Shown piece after piece: positions 18,160-28,197 of a stretch of DNA of 64,000 nucleotides; the first letter of the stretch is position 1; every line of letters starts with the position of its first letter. This DNA comes from an uncultured Alphaproteobacteria bacterium (GTDB taxonomy: Bacteria; Pseudomonadota; Alphaproteobacteria; HIMB59). The DNA lies in contig CACKEA010000002.1 of NCBI GenBank assembly GCA_902599045.1, positions 1 through 64,000 of the forward strand, given 5' to 3'. The translations under genes and the position numbers were made by a program. The notes beneath the pieces are model-generated. The model was not told where the DNA came from. It saw only the letters and a program-made list of their open reading frames with translations, and made no database searches.

Positions 18160-18710
18160 ATATGTCTTAGACCCTTTGCTACATAATTGTATCCTGATAA
18201 CAAAGTAATTATAGCAGCAAGCCACAATGTTACTAAGCCTAAATTCCATAAGAAATCGTTTAACTCAAAACCTAAGCTTATTATAAGAATAGATAAACTA
18301 ACCATTTGAAAAGTAGTTTTATATTTAGCTAACTTACTAACTGGCATATCAGTATTCAATTTTGCTAAAAATTCTCTTAGGCCTGAAATTGCTATTTCTC
18401 TTAACAAAATAATTATAGCTGGAATAACATGAACATTAGCAATTACTCTTGTATCGATTAAAACAATGATAACCGCAGCAATTAAAAGTTTATCAGCAAT
18501 CGGATCTAGTAAAGTACCAAGTTTAGAAGATTGATTTAAAGTTCTAGCTAAATATCCATCAAAATAATCAGATATTGAAGAAACTATAAATAATAGCCCA
18601 GCTATAAGAACAACATTAGAGTTATCTGAAAAAAGTAAATATAAAATAATGGGTATTAATATAATTCTAACAAAAGTTATTATATTAGGTATTGTGTAGA
18701 TCCTAGCCAT
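18156..18710 (-). CDS. pgsA: CDP-diacylglycerol-glycerol-3-phosphate 3-phosphatidyltransferase
   Basis: 184-residue membrane enzyme. The CDP-alcohol phosphotransferase motif D-G-x2-A-R-x8-G-x3-D-x3-D appears as DGYLARTLNQSSKLGTLLDP followed by IAD. Four or more hydrophobic helices are visible. It makes phosphatidylglycerol phosphate, the committed step to phosphatidylglycerol, which is also the donor for Lgt. It overlaps uvrC by 8 bp and moaD by the TTGA step; uvrC-pgsA-moaD-moaE is a recurring alphaproteobacterial operon. Confidence 0.94.
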   Translation of the reverse strand: MARIYTIPNIITFVRIILIPIILYLLFSDNSNVVLIAGLLFIVSSISDYFDGYLARTLNQSSKLGTLLDPIADKLLIAAVIIVLIDTRVIANVHVIPAIIILLREIAISGLREFLAKLNTDMPVSKLAKYKTTFQMVSLSILIISLGFELNDFLWNLGLVTLWLAAIITLLSGYNYVAKGLRHI

Positions 18711-20505
18711 TTATCTTATCTAATATAGCCTTTATATTTTTTGAATTTAAACCTTTTATTTGAGTTAACTCGTCTCTATTTGCCCGCTTTAAATTTTGCA
18801 CACTTCCGAAAAAATTGATAACTCTCATTTTTTTTACTTTTCCTATGCCATCTATGTCATCTAAAAAACTAGTTTTTAATGAGTCAGACATCCTTTTCAT
18901 GCTATTTTTTTTAGATAGTTTGTGAGCTTGATCTCTCATTTTTTGAATAAATCCTTCTATCTGAGGATTATCTTTTAAAGATAAATTTTTCTCATTTATT
19001 AAATGATACCTATCAAACCTGAAATCCCTCTTAAAACCTTTAGAAACACCAATTAATTTAATATTTTCGTTTATACCACTTTCATTGATAGCTTCTTGAC
19101 ATATCTTTAAGTAAGGGTGCGCACCATCTATGATTATTATATCAGGTAAAATCTTATCATCTTTGGAAAAGCGAGATTTAAATACTTTTCTCATTAAGTC
19201 TGCATCACCAAATTTTTTTAAATCATAGTCTTTAAATTTATAAGTTCTTGAGTCCTTAATACTGAAACCCTCTTCATTAAATACTACATATGAGGCAACC
19301 GCATAATTATTTCCAAAAAAACTATTGTCATAGGCTTCTACTCGTTCAACATTATTTTTGATATTAAATTTAATCTTCAGTAAGTTTAAAATTTCTTGAT
19401 TATTAACATATTTTTGTTTTTGAAGACTTACCTCTTTATCATTACGTTTAGCGGTAAGATTTGATATTTTTTGTATACCTACAATATTATTACTTTTTAG
19501 AGATACATCTATTTTGTAGTTTTCTTTCATAATAGATTTTAATTCGTTATATCCTTGAATTTTTTTAGAAATAATTATTTTTTTTGGCCTAAAACTCTTT
19601 AAATAAAATTGTATAATTAGTGAAGTAGGATCGATATCTTCTTCAAATTTATCAGAATAGTATATTAAATTTCCTCCAAGATATCTCCCATATCTAATAA
19701 AACCAATATAAATTGAGAAATGTTTTTTATTATCAATATGGATATAATCAAAATTAGTCTCTTGGGTGCTTATTTTTACTTCTTCTCTAATAATATAATT
19801 TAATGATTGAATGCTATCTCTTAATTCTGCAGCTTTTTCATAATTTTGACTTTCACTAAAATAAACCATTTGTTTCTCTAGTTTATTAAATATTCTTTTC
19901 TGACTACCTTGAAAAAATTTTATGGTATCACTGACCTGATTTTTGTATTCATTTTCATCAACTTTGCTTACACATGGCGCAGAACATTGTTTAAGGTCAT
20001 AAAGCAAACATGGTCTAGTTCTATTTTTAAACTCTGAGTCATTACAACTTCTAAGTTTAAAAGATTTTTGTAATATCTTTATCACTTTGTCAGTTTTCAA
20101 AGCCGATGTAAAAGGTCCAAATACCTTGTCCTCATTTGAAAAATCATTTCTGAATCTAGTTAGTCTTGGAAAAGACCCATTTGTTATTTTAATTAAGGGA
20201 AAACTTTTATCGTCTTTTAAACGAATGTTATATCTAGGAGAAAATTTCTTTATAAGTAAAGCTTCTAATAATAGTGCGTTCCTCTCTGACTCAGTAAGTT
20301 CAAAATCAATATTAACCGTCTGTGACACCATTTTTTGTAGTCTCCGGGGTAATTTTGGTAGATTACCATAATTAGATAATCTTCTTTTAATATTAATAGC
20401 TTTACCAATATATATAGGAATATCTTTTTTATTTTTAAAAAGGTAAACACCAGATGTTTTAGGTGCATCTTTTAGCCTACTTTTTAATATTTCCAATCCA
20501 AGCAT
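18703..20505 (-). CDS. uvrC: Excinuclease ABC subunit C
   Basis: 600-residue UvrC. The GIY-YIG nuclease domain is at the N terminus (SGVYLFKN...PIYIGKAINIKRRL), then a cysteine cluster (CLLYDLKQCSAPC), a UVR domain near 200-235 (EKQMVYFSESQNYEKAAELRD), the RNase-H-like nuclease with IIIDGAHPYL, and a helix-hairpin-helix pair near the C terminus (IDGIGKVKKMRVI, IKGLNSKNIKAI). It makes both incisions in nucleotide excision repair with UvrB, encoded at 32.3-34.2 kb. It leads the uvrC-pgsA-moaD-moaE run. Confidence 0.97.
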   Translation of the reverse strand: MLGLEILKSRLKDAPKTSGVYLFKNKKDIPIYIGKAINIKRRLSNYGNLPKLPRRLQKMVSQTVNIDFELTESERNALLLEALLIKKFSPRYNIRLKDDKSFPLIKITNGSFPRLTRFRNDFSNEDKVFGPFTSALKTDKVIKILQKSFKLRSCNDSEFKNRTRPCLLYDLKQCSAPCVSKVDENEYKNQVSDTIKFFQGSQKRIFNKLEKQMVYFSESQNYEKAAELRDSIQSLNYIIREEVKISTQETNFDYIHIDNKKHFSIYIGFIRYGRYLGGNLIYYSDKFEEDIDPTSLIIQFYLKSFRPKKIIISKKIQGYNELKSIMKENYKIDVSLKSNNIVGIQKISNLTAKRNDKEVSLQKQKYVNNQEILNLLKIKFNIKNNVERVEAYDNSFFGNNYAVASYVVFNEEGFSIKDSRTYKFKDYDLKKFGDADLMRKVFKSRFSKDDKILPDIIIIDGAHPYLKICQEAINESGINENIKLIGVSKGFKRDFRFDRYHLINEKNLSLKDNPQIEGFIQKMRDQAHKLSKKNSMKRMSDSLKTSFLDDIDGIGKVKKMRVINFFGSVQNLKRANRDELTQIKGLNSKNIKAILDKING

Positions 20506-20587
20506 TTGATTATTTTACACAGAATATATTAAGCATAAGAAAAATATAGATACTTTTATTTTAAAAAGAAATATATTAAGAGTTCCT

Positions 20588-21976
20588 TTGAAATCTGAAC
20601 TAAAGACTCAACTATTATCGCCATATAAATTTTTAAGCGATAAATTCTATAAAAAATCCAAGTCTCCAAGTTTTCCAGAATATAAGATAAGATTCCGTAG
20701 TAATAATTTTAAAGAATTTACAAAACTTAATAACAAAGACTGGGTTAATCTTTTTGGAAAATTTGAGAGTGAATACTTACCATCTAACTCTAATTTAGCT
20801 ATGAAATATCATGGCCACCAATTTAGAGTTTATAACCCTGAAATTGGAGATGGTAGGGGGTTTACTATTGCCCAGTTTTACAAAGATAAAAAGTTGTTTG
20901 ACCTAGGAACTAAAGGCAGTGGAAAAACAGTCTATTCTCGAAGTGGCGATGGTCGATTAACTTTAAAAGGAGGTATAAGAGAAGTGCTTTGTTCTTCTTA
21001 TTTAGAAGCAATGGGTCTTAAAACTTCTCGATCCCTATCATTAATTGAAACAGGTGAAGATTTATATCGCAGTGATGAACCTTCCCCAACGAGATCTAGT
21101 GTTTTAGTAAGAATTTCTCATTCCCATATCAGGATTGGAACTTTTCAATATCATGCATATCACCAAGATAATCAAAGTTTAGAGAAATTGATAAAATCAG
21201 TAGGAAAATATTACTTTTCCTTTAGTGATGCGGAGAATACACCATTGAATTTTTTTTCTTTAGTTGTTCAAAATTGTGCAAAATTAGCTGCCTCTTATAA
21301 CATTTTTGGCTTTGTCCACGGCGTTCTCAATACTGATAACATTAACATAACCGGAGAAAGTTTTGACTATGGGCCTTATCGTATGATGGAAAAATATGAT
21401 CCTGAGAAAGTAGCAGCTTACTTTGATCATTCCGGTCTTTATAAATTTTCAAATCAAGTTGATTCTATTTTTTGGAATGTTCAACAATTAGCTTCAATCA
21501 TGACACTTTTTATAGAAAAAGAATTAATAATAGAAGAACTAAAAAAATATATAGAGCTTTATAATAAAGAAGTTATAAAATTATTCTTTAAAAGATTGTC
21601 TCTTAAACCCAGCAAATTGCAATTGCATAATCAAAAATTATTAAATGATGTTTATGAAATATTACTAAAGAGCCCTTATCTTTATGAAGAGGTATACAAC
21701 GACCTTAGAGGAGGAAGACAAAGATTAAATATTCAAAATGATATTAAACATAAATATAAAAATTATGATTTAGATACAATTTTTAAAAATCATGAAATTT
21801 TCAATAATCTAGATGTTAAGTCTTTGACTCAAATTCCAAGGGAAACACTTCTGTATGATGAAATAGAAAAAATCTGGCATAATATTGATAATAATGATGA
21901 CTGGTCATTGTTTAATAAGAAAATCGATAGTATAAATGTATTTAAGCAGGCTAATATAAATCATGGACTGGGATAA
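20588..21976 (+). CDS. SelO/YdiU-family protein adenylyltransferase (pseudokinase), short form
   Basis: 462-residue SelO-fold protein. Strong motifs include KYHGHQFRVYNPEIGDGRG, DLGTKGSGKTVYSRSGDGR, GGIREVLCSSYLEAMG, SLSLIETGE, SSVLVRISHSHIRIGTFQYH, and the active-site stretch FVHGVLNTDNINITGESFDYGPY. SelO transfers AMP to Ser/Thr/Tyr of redox proteins. The C-terminal region differs from the classic form: the expected NPKYVLR segment and terminal Cys cluster are not seen. The start is a TTG. The end overlaps the LysR gene by 14 bp. Confidence 0.83.
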   Translation: MKSELKTQLLSPYKFLSDKFYKKSKSPSFPEYKIRFRSNNFKEFTKLNNKDWVNLFGKFESEYLPSNSNLAMKYHGHQFRVYNPEIGDGRGFTIAQFYKDKKLFDLGTKGSGKTVYSRSGDGRLTLKGGIREVLCSSYLEAMGLKTSRSLSLIETGEDLYRSDEPSPTRSSVLVRISHSHIRIGTFQYHAYHQDNQSLEKLIKSVGKYYFSFSDAENTPLNFFSLVVQNCAKLAASYNIFGFVHGVLNTDNINITGESFDYGPYRMMEKYDPEKVAAYFDHSGLYKFSNQVDSIFWNVQQLASIMTLFIEKELIIEELKKYIELYNKEVIKLFFKRLSLKPSKLQLHNQKLLNDVYEILLKSPYLYEEVYNDLRGGRQRLNIQNDIKHKYKNYDLDTIFKNHEIFNNLDVKSLTQIPRETLLYDEIEKIWHNIDNNDDWSLFNKKIDSINVFKQANINHGLG

Positions 21977-22850
21977 ATTAAAAATTTTTCATAATGTTGC
22001 TTTAGATCTTAATATATCTGAAGCAGCTCATAAAATGAATATTAGTCATTCTTCTATTAGTAGACAAATAAGTGCTCTTGAGAGAGATTTGAAGGTCTCG
22101 CTATTTAAAAGACATGCTAGAGGACTCACACTAACTGAACAGGGAAAAATTTTATTTAAAACTGCTCACGATATATTTGGTAAGATAGCTCTCACTGAAG
22201 CTAAATTGACAGAGTCTAAAGAAAAGCCTACTGGGCCACTTACTATAGCTGCGACAGTCGCATTTGGCACAACATGGTTAGCGCCTAGAATTGAAAAATT
22301 TACAAATTCATATCCAGATATAGATGTCTCAATAATTATTGAAAACAAGTACACTGATTTGGCCCAAGGTGAGGCTGATGTTGCTTTGAGGCTGACAGAA
22401 CCTACCCAAATGGATCTGATTAGGTTTCCACTTTATGAATTTCAATTTAAAATTTATTCCTCCCCAGAATACATTGAAAAATTTGGAATTCCAAAGGATG
22501 TCAGTGAACTACCAAATCACAAGATTGTTGCTTTTGGAGATAGTGTTGAACCCTCTATTCCAGATGTAAATTGTATTTTGGACTTACTTCCTAAAAATAA
22601 AAAAGTTAAAACACTCTTTATCTCAAATATGTATGGAGTTATGAGAGCTATAGGAGGAGGGGCAGGGATTGGAGCATTACCTGAATATATGAGAATATCC
22701 AATAATAATCTTGTTCCCATTTTGCCAAATGCCGACACTCCTAAGACTATTATATATTTTACATATCCCCCTGAGCTAAAAGGTTCTAAAAAAATTGAGG
22801 CTCTTAGAGATTTTTTAGTTAGAGAAGTTAATAAAGAAAAAAAAAGTTAG
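21963..22850 (+). CDS. LysR-family transcriptional regulator
   Basis: 295-residue LysR regulator. The N-terminal helix-turn-helix lies in EAAHKMNISHSSISRQISALERDLKVSLFKR, followed by LTLTEQG and a two-lobed effector-binding domain from about 90 (GPLTIAATVAFGTTWLAPRI). It overlaps the selO-like gene by 14 bp and is on the same strand, an unusual arrangement for LysR, which usually diverges from its target. The effector is unknown. The stop is shared with the zinc-finger gene as TTAG (22847-22850). Confidence 0.9.
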   Translation: MDWDKLKIFHNVALDLNISEAAHKMNISHSSISRQISALERDLKVSLFKRHARGLTLTEQGKILFKTAHDIFGKIALTEAKLTESKEKPTGPLTIAATVAFGTTWLAPRIEKFTNSYPDIDVSIIIENKYTDLAQGEADVALRLTEPTQMDLIRFPLYEFQFKIYSSPEYIEKFGIPKDVSELPNHKIVAFGDSVEPSIPDVNCILDLLPKNKKVKTLFISNMYGVMRAIGGGAGIGALPEYMRISNNNLVPILPNADTPKTIIYFTYPPELKGSKKIEALRDFLVREVNKEKKS

Positions 22851-23029
22851 TCTTTTTTGATAAATTTTTTATTACAATAATTACAAACAACTTCTTGTTT
22901 TTTATCGATCTTAAAATAAACAGCTGGATGGCCGAGATCACCACTACCACCATCGCACATGATTACATTTACCGTTTTTGAGACATATTCTTCTTCTTGA
23001 GAATTTTCTAAATTAACTTGATCGCTCAT
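22847..23029 (-). CDS. Zinc-finger CHCC domain protein (NDUFS6-like)
   Basis: 60-residue protein with the CHCC zinc motif C25 - H34 - C49 - C52 (MCDGG...GHPAVYFKID...VCNYCNKKF). The family is related to the NDUFS6 accessory subunit of complex I in mitochondria and is widespread in alphaproteobacteria as a small stand-alone gene. A role in complex I assembly or stability is inference. It follows htpG on the minus strand with a 4-bp overlap (ATGA-type). Confidence 0.88.
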   Translation of the reverse strand: MSDQVNLENSQEEEYVSKTVNVIMCDGGSGDLGHPAVYFKIDKKQEVVCNYCNKKFIKKD

Positions 23030-24888
23030 AGAGATACAAGTTCTGAGACCAAATTAGTATATTTTTTTGGATCGTCTAGGTTTTCACCTTCCATCAGTTT
23101 TGCATGATCATAAAGAATTTCACAAAATTTATCTTTTTGGTTTTTGTCTAGAGACTTTAGCTTATTAACCAATTCATGATTAATATTAATTTCAAGAATT
23201 CTTTTTTCGCTAGAAATATTTTGATTATTAGCAGCCATCAATTTTTTTAAATGCATATCCATATCATTCTCATCAGCAACCAAACATGAAGCACTTGTAG
23301 TTAATCTCTTAGAAATTTTAACATCTTTAACTTTATCTTTAAGATTGTCTTTTAAAAATCCAACAAAATCTTTATCTTCTTTAGGCTCATCTTTTCCTTT
23401 TTTTGAATCTTTTTTGTCCTCTATATCTACTTCACCTTTAGTAATAGATGTAAACTCATACTCTTTGAATTTCATTTTCATTGGCATCCAGAATTCGTCA
23501 ACAGGATCTGTGATTAACAGAACATTTATTTTTTTATTTTTAAATAATTCCATTTGAGGACTGTTAAGAAGGTTGCCTTTATTTTCACCTGATATGTAAT
23601 AGATTTTCTTTTTATCATTAGAAAAATCAGTTACGTATTGATCTAATGTAATCATCTCCTCTTTTTCAGAACAGTGAAATGTTGAGAACTCAAATATTTG
23701 ATCATGAAAGTCGTTAAATTCATACAATCCCTCTTTAATAACAGGTCCAAAATTTTTCCAAAATTCTTGAAATTCATTAGGTTTTTTTTTCTTTAATTCT
23801 TGAATTTCTTTAAGAACTCTTTTTGTGATAGCATTAGATATTTTATTAATTACTGCATTATTCTGTAAAATTTCTCTTGAGATATTTAAACTCAGATCCT
23901 CAGTATCTACTACACCTGGTACAAATCTCAACCAAGCAGGAATTAATGCATCTAATTTATCAGAAATAAATACTTTATTTACGTACAGCTTTAGTTTGTT
24001 TTTTCGATCTGGATGATAAAGATCTTGAGGCTGTGTTTTGGGTAAATATAGAAGTGCAGTGTAATTTATGACTCCCTCAGCTTTAAAATGAATCGTTGTT
24101 AAAGGTTCATCATAGTAACTTGAAACTTGGTTATAAAAAGATTTGTAGTCATCTTTCTTTATCTTCGATTTTTCTTTTAGCCAAATAGCTTCAGCAGAAT
24201 TAACTTGCTCTTCAGGTTTTTCATCTTTTTTCTTTTCCTTTTTATCGTCTTCGGACGTCACAAAAATGGGGAAAGGAACAAAATCAGAATATTTTTTTAT
24301 TATTTCTTCTATTTTGTATTTACTTAAAAACTCATTTTCATCCTTCTTAATGGATAAAGTAATTTCAGTCCCAATTTCATTGTATTCTGTTTCTTCAATT
24401 GAAAATGTACCCTTGCCATCTGAAGTCCAGAGGTAACCATTAGATGAGTCATATTTTTTTGATCTAACTACTACTTGATCTGAGACCATAAATGATGAAT
24501 AAAAACCAACACCAAATTTACCAATTTGATTTATATCGCCTTTCTTATCCCCCATCTTTTTTATAAATTCTTCTGTTCCAGATTTCGCAATCGTGCCTAA
24601 ATTTGATTGCATGTCATTTTCGTCCATACCAATCCCATTATCTTTTACAGATATGGTATTGTTCTTTTCATTTATATGAATCTTAATTTCAAACTTATTT
24701 GTTTTTGCAGCTTTAGAGTCGGTTTGACTGACATACCTAAGTTTTTCACAAGCATCTGATGAATTTGATACTAATTCACGTAAAAATATTTCTTTTTCTG
24801 TATAAAGTGAATTAGCTACTATATCTAAGAGTTTTGATACCTCTGTTTCAAATTTTACTGTTTTCTTTTCCGCTTGTTGTTTATTCAT
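23026..24888 (-). CDS. htpG: Molecular chaperone HtpG (Hsp90)
   Basis: 620-residue Hsp90. The N-terminal ATPase has REL(V)SNSSDACEK, KDNGIGM, GTIAKSGT and GQFGVGFYS-like (IGKFGVGFYSSFM) motifs. The middle domain includes DTEDLSLNISREILQ, and the C-terminal dimerisation domain lacks MEEVD, as expected in bacteria. Acidic/lysine-rich linkers occur at about 215-235 and 490-510. The start is only 27 bp from the divergent aminopeptidase gene, so the two promoters must overlap. Confidence 0.97.
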   Translation of the reverse strand: MNKQQAEKKTVKFETEVSKLLDIVANSLYTEKEIFLRELVSNSSDACEKLRYVSQTDSKAAKTNKFEIKIHINEKNNTISVKDNGIGMDENDMQSNLGTIAKSGTEEFIKKMGDKKGDINQIGKFGVGFYSSFMVSDQVVVRSKKYDSSNGYLWTSDGKGTFSIEETEYNEIGTEITLSIKKDENEFLSKYKIEEIIKKYSDFVPFPIFVTSEDDKKEKKKDEKPEEQVNSAEAIWLKEKSKIKKDDYKSFYNQVSSYYDEPLTTIHFKAEGVINYTALLYLPKTQPQDLYHPDRKNKLKLYVNKVFISDKLDALIPAWLRFVPGVVDTEDLSLNISREILQNNAVINKISNAITKRVLKEIQELKKKKPNEFQEFWKNFGPVIKEGLYEFNDFHDQIFEFSTFHCSEKEEMITLDQYVTDFSNDKKKIYYISGENKGNLLNSPQMELFKNKKINVLLITDPVDEFWMPMKMKFKEYEFTSITKGEVDIEDKKDSKKGKDEPKEDKDFVGFLKDNLKDKVKDVKISKRLTTSASCLVADENDMDMHLKKLMAANNQNISSEKRILEININHELVNKLKSLDKNQKDKFCEILYDHAKLMEGENLDDPKKYTNLVSELVSL

Positions 24889-24915
24889 TTTTTTCTAATA
24901 TCCTTATTATAAGCA

Positions 24916-26268
24916 ATGTTTACCAATGACAATACTGAGTGTTCTACAAAAATATCTATCATTTCACAAATCAAATTTGATAAATGGCTTTTAAAACAAT
25001 CATCATTTATTAAAAATTGGTCTTTATCTAATAATTTCAAGGCAGAATCTGGAAAAATTCTTAAAGTTCCTTATGAAGATGGAAGGCTAAAAGAGGTTCT
25101 GATCGGAGAGGGGGTAGATCAAAATCTTGAGGGGGTCAGTTCTTTTTCATCATTAAATAACGGTAACTACTACATATTTGCTAAATTTGCTAAATCAAAA
25201 GAATCAGAGATACATAAAGCTTGGGCATGGGGAAATTATAACTTTCAGTCAAAACCTAAAAAAAATTTATTGTATATCAAAGACCAAAAAGAATTGGAGT
25301 TTCTTACTTTTTACACACAGTGTATTAATTTTTCTAGAGATTTAATCAACAGCCCTGCAAACAAATTAAATCCATTATCTTATTACACAATAATAAAAAA
25401 TAATCAGATGTTTAAAAAATTCAATTTTGTTGAACATTCTGAGAAAGATATAGGTACACAATTTCCTCTTACTTATGCTGTTGGTAAATCTTCGTCTGTT
25501 AAACCAAAAGTAATAGAAATAACTAATAAAAAAATTCTTCAAAAAGATAAGCCTCTCGTCATTATTGGTAAGGGAGTCACATTTGACACTGGTGGTGTAA
25601 ATATTAAACCAGGAAACTCTATGAGAAACATGAAAAAAGATATGGGTGGTTCTGCGATTGCAATATCATTATTTTTATTGGCAAATTACTCTCTAAAAAA
25701 AACTAAAATAGTTTTAATTGCTCCTTTAGCTGAGAACTCAGTATCCTCTAAATCAATGAGACCAGGTGATGTCTACAAATCAGCATCAGGGAAGTCAGTT
25801 GAAATTGCACACACGGATGCCGAGGGAAGACTTTTATTGGCCGATGCTATTGAAAAAGCCATGTCTTATAACCCAAGTATGATTATTGATTTCGCAACCC
25901 TTACTGGTGCAGCTAGGGTTGCTTTAGGTGAGGACTTACCTGCTTATTTTTGTAACAATGAATTAATTGCAAAAAAAGTTGATAATTTAAATAAAGAAAA
26001 ACTGAGATGTTGGAGATTACCCTTGTACCAACCCTATTTAAAAAAGATTAAATCGCAAGTTGCAGAATTAAGTAATGCTTCTTTGGATGGTATAGCTGGA
26101 TCTATCACAGCAGCACTTTTTTTAAAAGAATTTTTGAATAAATCTGATACACCTTGGCTACATTTTGATACCTATGCCTGGTCTCAAGGCTCGATATTAG
26201 GATCTAATGGTGCAGCATTACAGGGATTGGAAATAATGATTGAATTCTTAAGGAAAAATTTCAATTAG
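24916..26268 (+). CDS. Leucyl aminopeptidase family (M17) peptidase
   Basis: 450-residue M17 metallopeptidase. The two-metal site is seen in GKGVTFDTGGVNIKPG, MKKDMGGSA and the signature HTDAEGRLLLADA (most members have NTDAEGRL). A catalytic lysine lies in the first motif. M17 enzymes cleave N-terminal residues and in several bacteria hydrolyse Cys-Gly from glutathione; that role fits the gshA-gshB neighbours but is inference. The next gene starts at its stop codon (TAGTG overlap). Confidence 0.92.
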   Translation: MFTNDNTECSTKISIISQIKFDKWLLKQSSFIKNWSLSNNFKAESGKILKVPYEDGRLKEVLIGEGVDQNLEGVSSFSSLNNGNYYIFAKFAKSKESEIHKAWAWGNYNFQSKPKKNLLYIKDQKELEFLTFYTQCINFSRDLINSPANKLNPLSYYTIIKNNQMFKKFNFVEHSEKDIGTQFPLTYAVGKSSSVKPKVIEITNKKILQKDKPLVIIGKGVTFDTGGVNIKPGNSMRNMKKDMGGSAIAISLFLLANYSLKKTKIVLIAPLAENSVSSKSMRPGDVYKSASGKSVEIAHTDAEGRLLLADAIEKAMSYNPSMIIDFATLTGAARVALGEDLPAYFCNNELIAKKVDNLNKEKLRCWRLPLYQPYLKKIKSQVAELSNASLDGIAGSITAALFLKEFLNKSDTPWLHFDTYAWSQGSILGSNGAALQGLEIMIEFLRKNFN

Positions 26269-26852
26269 TGAAATATTTAATTATCCTTACTCTGTTACTG
26301 TCGGGATGTATCACAACAGATCGATCTTTTAATACCTCAAATATTTGTGATATTTTTAAAACTAATCCTAAGTGGAAATCATATGCAGAAAAAACGAAAG
26401 AAAAATGGGGTGTGCCTGTAAGTTTACAATTAAGTTTTATCAAACAAGAGTCTTCTTTTGAAAGAACGGCAAGACCTCCGAGAAAAAAGGTATTAGGTTT
26501 TATACCAGGTTTACGACCTTCAAGTGCTTATGGTTATAGCCAAGCTTTAGATGGGACATGGGAAGAATATAAAGTTTCTACAAAAAACTTTAATGCTGAT
26601 AGAAAAAATTTTAAAGATGCGAGTGATTTCATTGGATGGTATGTTGATGGAAGTTACCGATTATTAAAAATTAATAAAGGTGATGTCTACAATCATTATC
26701 TGGCCTACCATGAGGGCAAAGGAGGATTTCAGAAACAATCCTATAATAAAAAAAAATGGTTACTTGATGTGGCAAAAAAAGTAGAGCGCCAGGCAAATGA
26801 CTATTCAAATCAAATAACAAAATGTAATTTCCATAAAAATAGTGTGTTTTAA
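26268..26852 (+). CDS. Lytic-transglycosylase-like lipoprotein
   Basis: 194-residue protein with a short signal sequence ending in the lipobox LLSGC, so it is probably lipidated by Lgt and anchored in a membrane. The body has the SLT-like sequence LSFIKQESSFERTARPP, with the putative catalytic glutamate in KQES, then SSAYGYSQALDGTWEEY. This resembles lysozyme-fold transglycosylases that cleave peptidoglycan. The GTG start overlaps the preceding TAG. gshA starts directly after its stop. Confidence 0.78.
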   Translation: MKYLIILTLLLSGCITTDRSFNTSNICDIFKTNPKWKSYAEKTKEKWGVPVSLQLSFIKQESSFERTARPPRKKVLGFIPGLRPSSAYGYSQALDGTWEEYKVSTKNFNADRKNFKDASDFIGWYVDGSYRLLKINKGDVYNHYLAYHEGKGGFQKQSYNKKKWLLDVAKKVERQANDYSNQITKCNFHKNSVF

Positions 26853-28190
26853 TTGTTACAAAAAACAGATCTTATAAATTATTTTCATTCCAGTTTTACT
26901 AACCCTGAATATAAAGGGATAGGAACAGAGCACGAAAAATTTATTTTTTATACTAAAGATCATAAAAGACTTAAATTTGATGGTGAGGTGAGTGTTCAAA
27001 ATTTATTTCAATTTTTCTTATCAAAAGGCTGGCAGAAAAATGAATATAACAGCTTTAATCAACTGATATCTTTATCTAAAAATGGTGCAAGCATTACTCT
27101 AGAACCAGGTTGTCAGTTGGAATTATCTGGGAAAATATTAAAAAATGTTCATCAAACATGTACCGAGTCCTACGAGCATTTAAGAGAACTAGAAGAATAT
27201 GCTGAATTAAATAAATTATGCATATTAGGTCTTGGTTTCGACCCAATAAGTAAATTAGAGGATTTATCTTTTATCCCAAAAGAACGTTATAAAATTATGA
27301 GAGAATACATGCCAAAAGTTGGTTCTAGAGGTTTAGATATGATGACAAGAACTTGCACAGTTCAAGCTAATTTGGATTATTTTAGTGAAAATGATTTAAT
27401 TAAAAAATTTGTTGTTGCAAATAGGATCCAACCAATTGTGATGGGTATATTCTGTAATTCCCCTTTTCGTGAGTCAAAACATAATGACCTAGTCAGTAAT
27501 CGAATTTTCACTTGGCAAGACACAGATAATCAAAGGTGTGGAATTAAAAAGTCATTTTTAAATAAAAATTTTACGATTGAAGAATATGTTGATTTTGTTC
27601 TAAAAGTTAAAAACTATTTTTTAAAAATAAATGGAAAATATTTTGATACAACTGATTACACATTTGATGAATTACTTACTAAAAGTGTCTCAAATAAAGA
27701 AATTTTGGGGTATAATTTAACAATACACGATTGGATAAACCACTTATCCACAATTTTTACTGAAGTCAGATTAAAGTCTTATATCGAACTTAGGGGAGCA
27801 GATGCAGGAAAATGGGAAATGATTTGTGCATTGCCTGCTTTTTGGATTGGCATACTTTATGATGATGAAAATCTCGACTACTTATGGAAGGAAACAAGCA
27901 CCTGGCAAGAAAATGACATATTAAATTTGTATCAGGATGTTCCCTCTGAGGGTTTAAACAGTAACTTTATGAATTTACCCCTATATGAGCATGGTAAAAA
28001 ACTATTAAGTTTGTCAAAAAAAGGATTAGAAAAAAGAGGGTATCTTAATTCTGGTGGTAGAGATGAAAGTATTCATTTAGAAAAATTAAATAGCATTATT
28101 GAACAACAAAAAAATCCCGCAGATTTGTTAATTGAAGAGTTCAAGGACAAAAAAAATATATTATCATTGCTAAATAATACTTATTATTAA
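26853..28190 (+). CDS. gshA: Glutamate-cysteine ligase
   Basis: 445-residue GshA of the plant/alphaproteobacterial type. Typical parts are GIGTEHEKFIFY near the N terminus, LEPGCQLELSG, MTRTCTVQANLDY, and the C-terminal ELRGADAGKWEMICALPAFW. It joins glutamate and cysteine in the first step of glutathione synthesis. The start is a TTG immediately after the previous stop. gshB follows 7 bp later, so both steps of the pathway are encoded together. Confidence 0.93.
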   Translation: MLQKTDLINYFHSSFTNPEYKGIGTEHEKFIFYTKDHKRLKFDGEVSVQNLFQFFLSKGWQKNEYNSFNQLISLSKNGASITLEPGCQLELSGKILKNVHQTCTESYEHLRELEEYAELNKLCILGLGFDPISKLEDLSFIPKERYKIMREYMPKVGSRGLDMMTRTCTVQANLDYFSENDLIKKFVVANRIQPIVMGIFCNSPFRESKHNDLVSNRIFTWQDTDNQRCGIKKSFLNKNFTIEEYVDFVLKVKNYFLKINGKYFDTTDYTFDELLTKSVSNKEILGYNLTIHDWINHLSTIFTEVRLKSYIELRGADAGKWEMICALPAFWIGILYDDENLDYLWKETSTWQENDILNLYQDVPSEGLNSNFMNLPLYEHGKKLLSLSKKGLEKRGYLNSGGRDESIHLEKLNSIIEQQKNPADLLIEEFKDKKNILSLLNNTYY

Positions 28191-28197
28191 AATTATT

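Noticed and set aside
17905-18249. 114-residue extended MoaD
   Set aside because: The extra 30 residues read into pgsA and have no MoaD similarity; the TTG at 18159 gives the normal 84-residue protein.
27744-27752. A third perfect TTATCCACA (DnaA box)
   Set aside because: It lies alone inside the gshA coding sequence; about one such 9-mer is expected by chance in 64 kb at this base composition.
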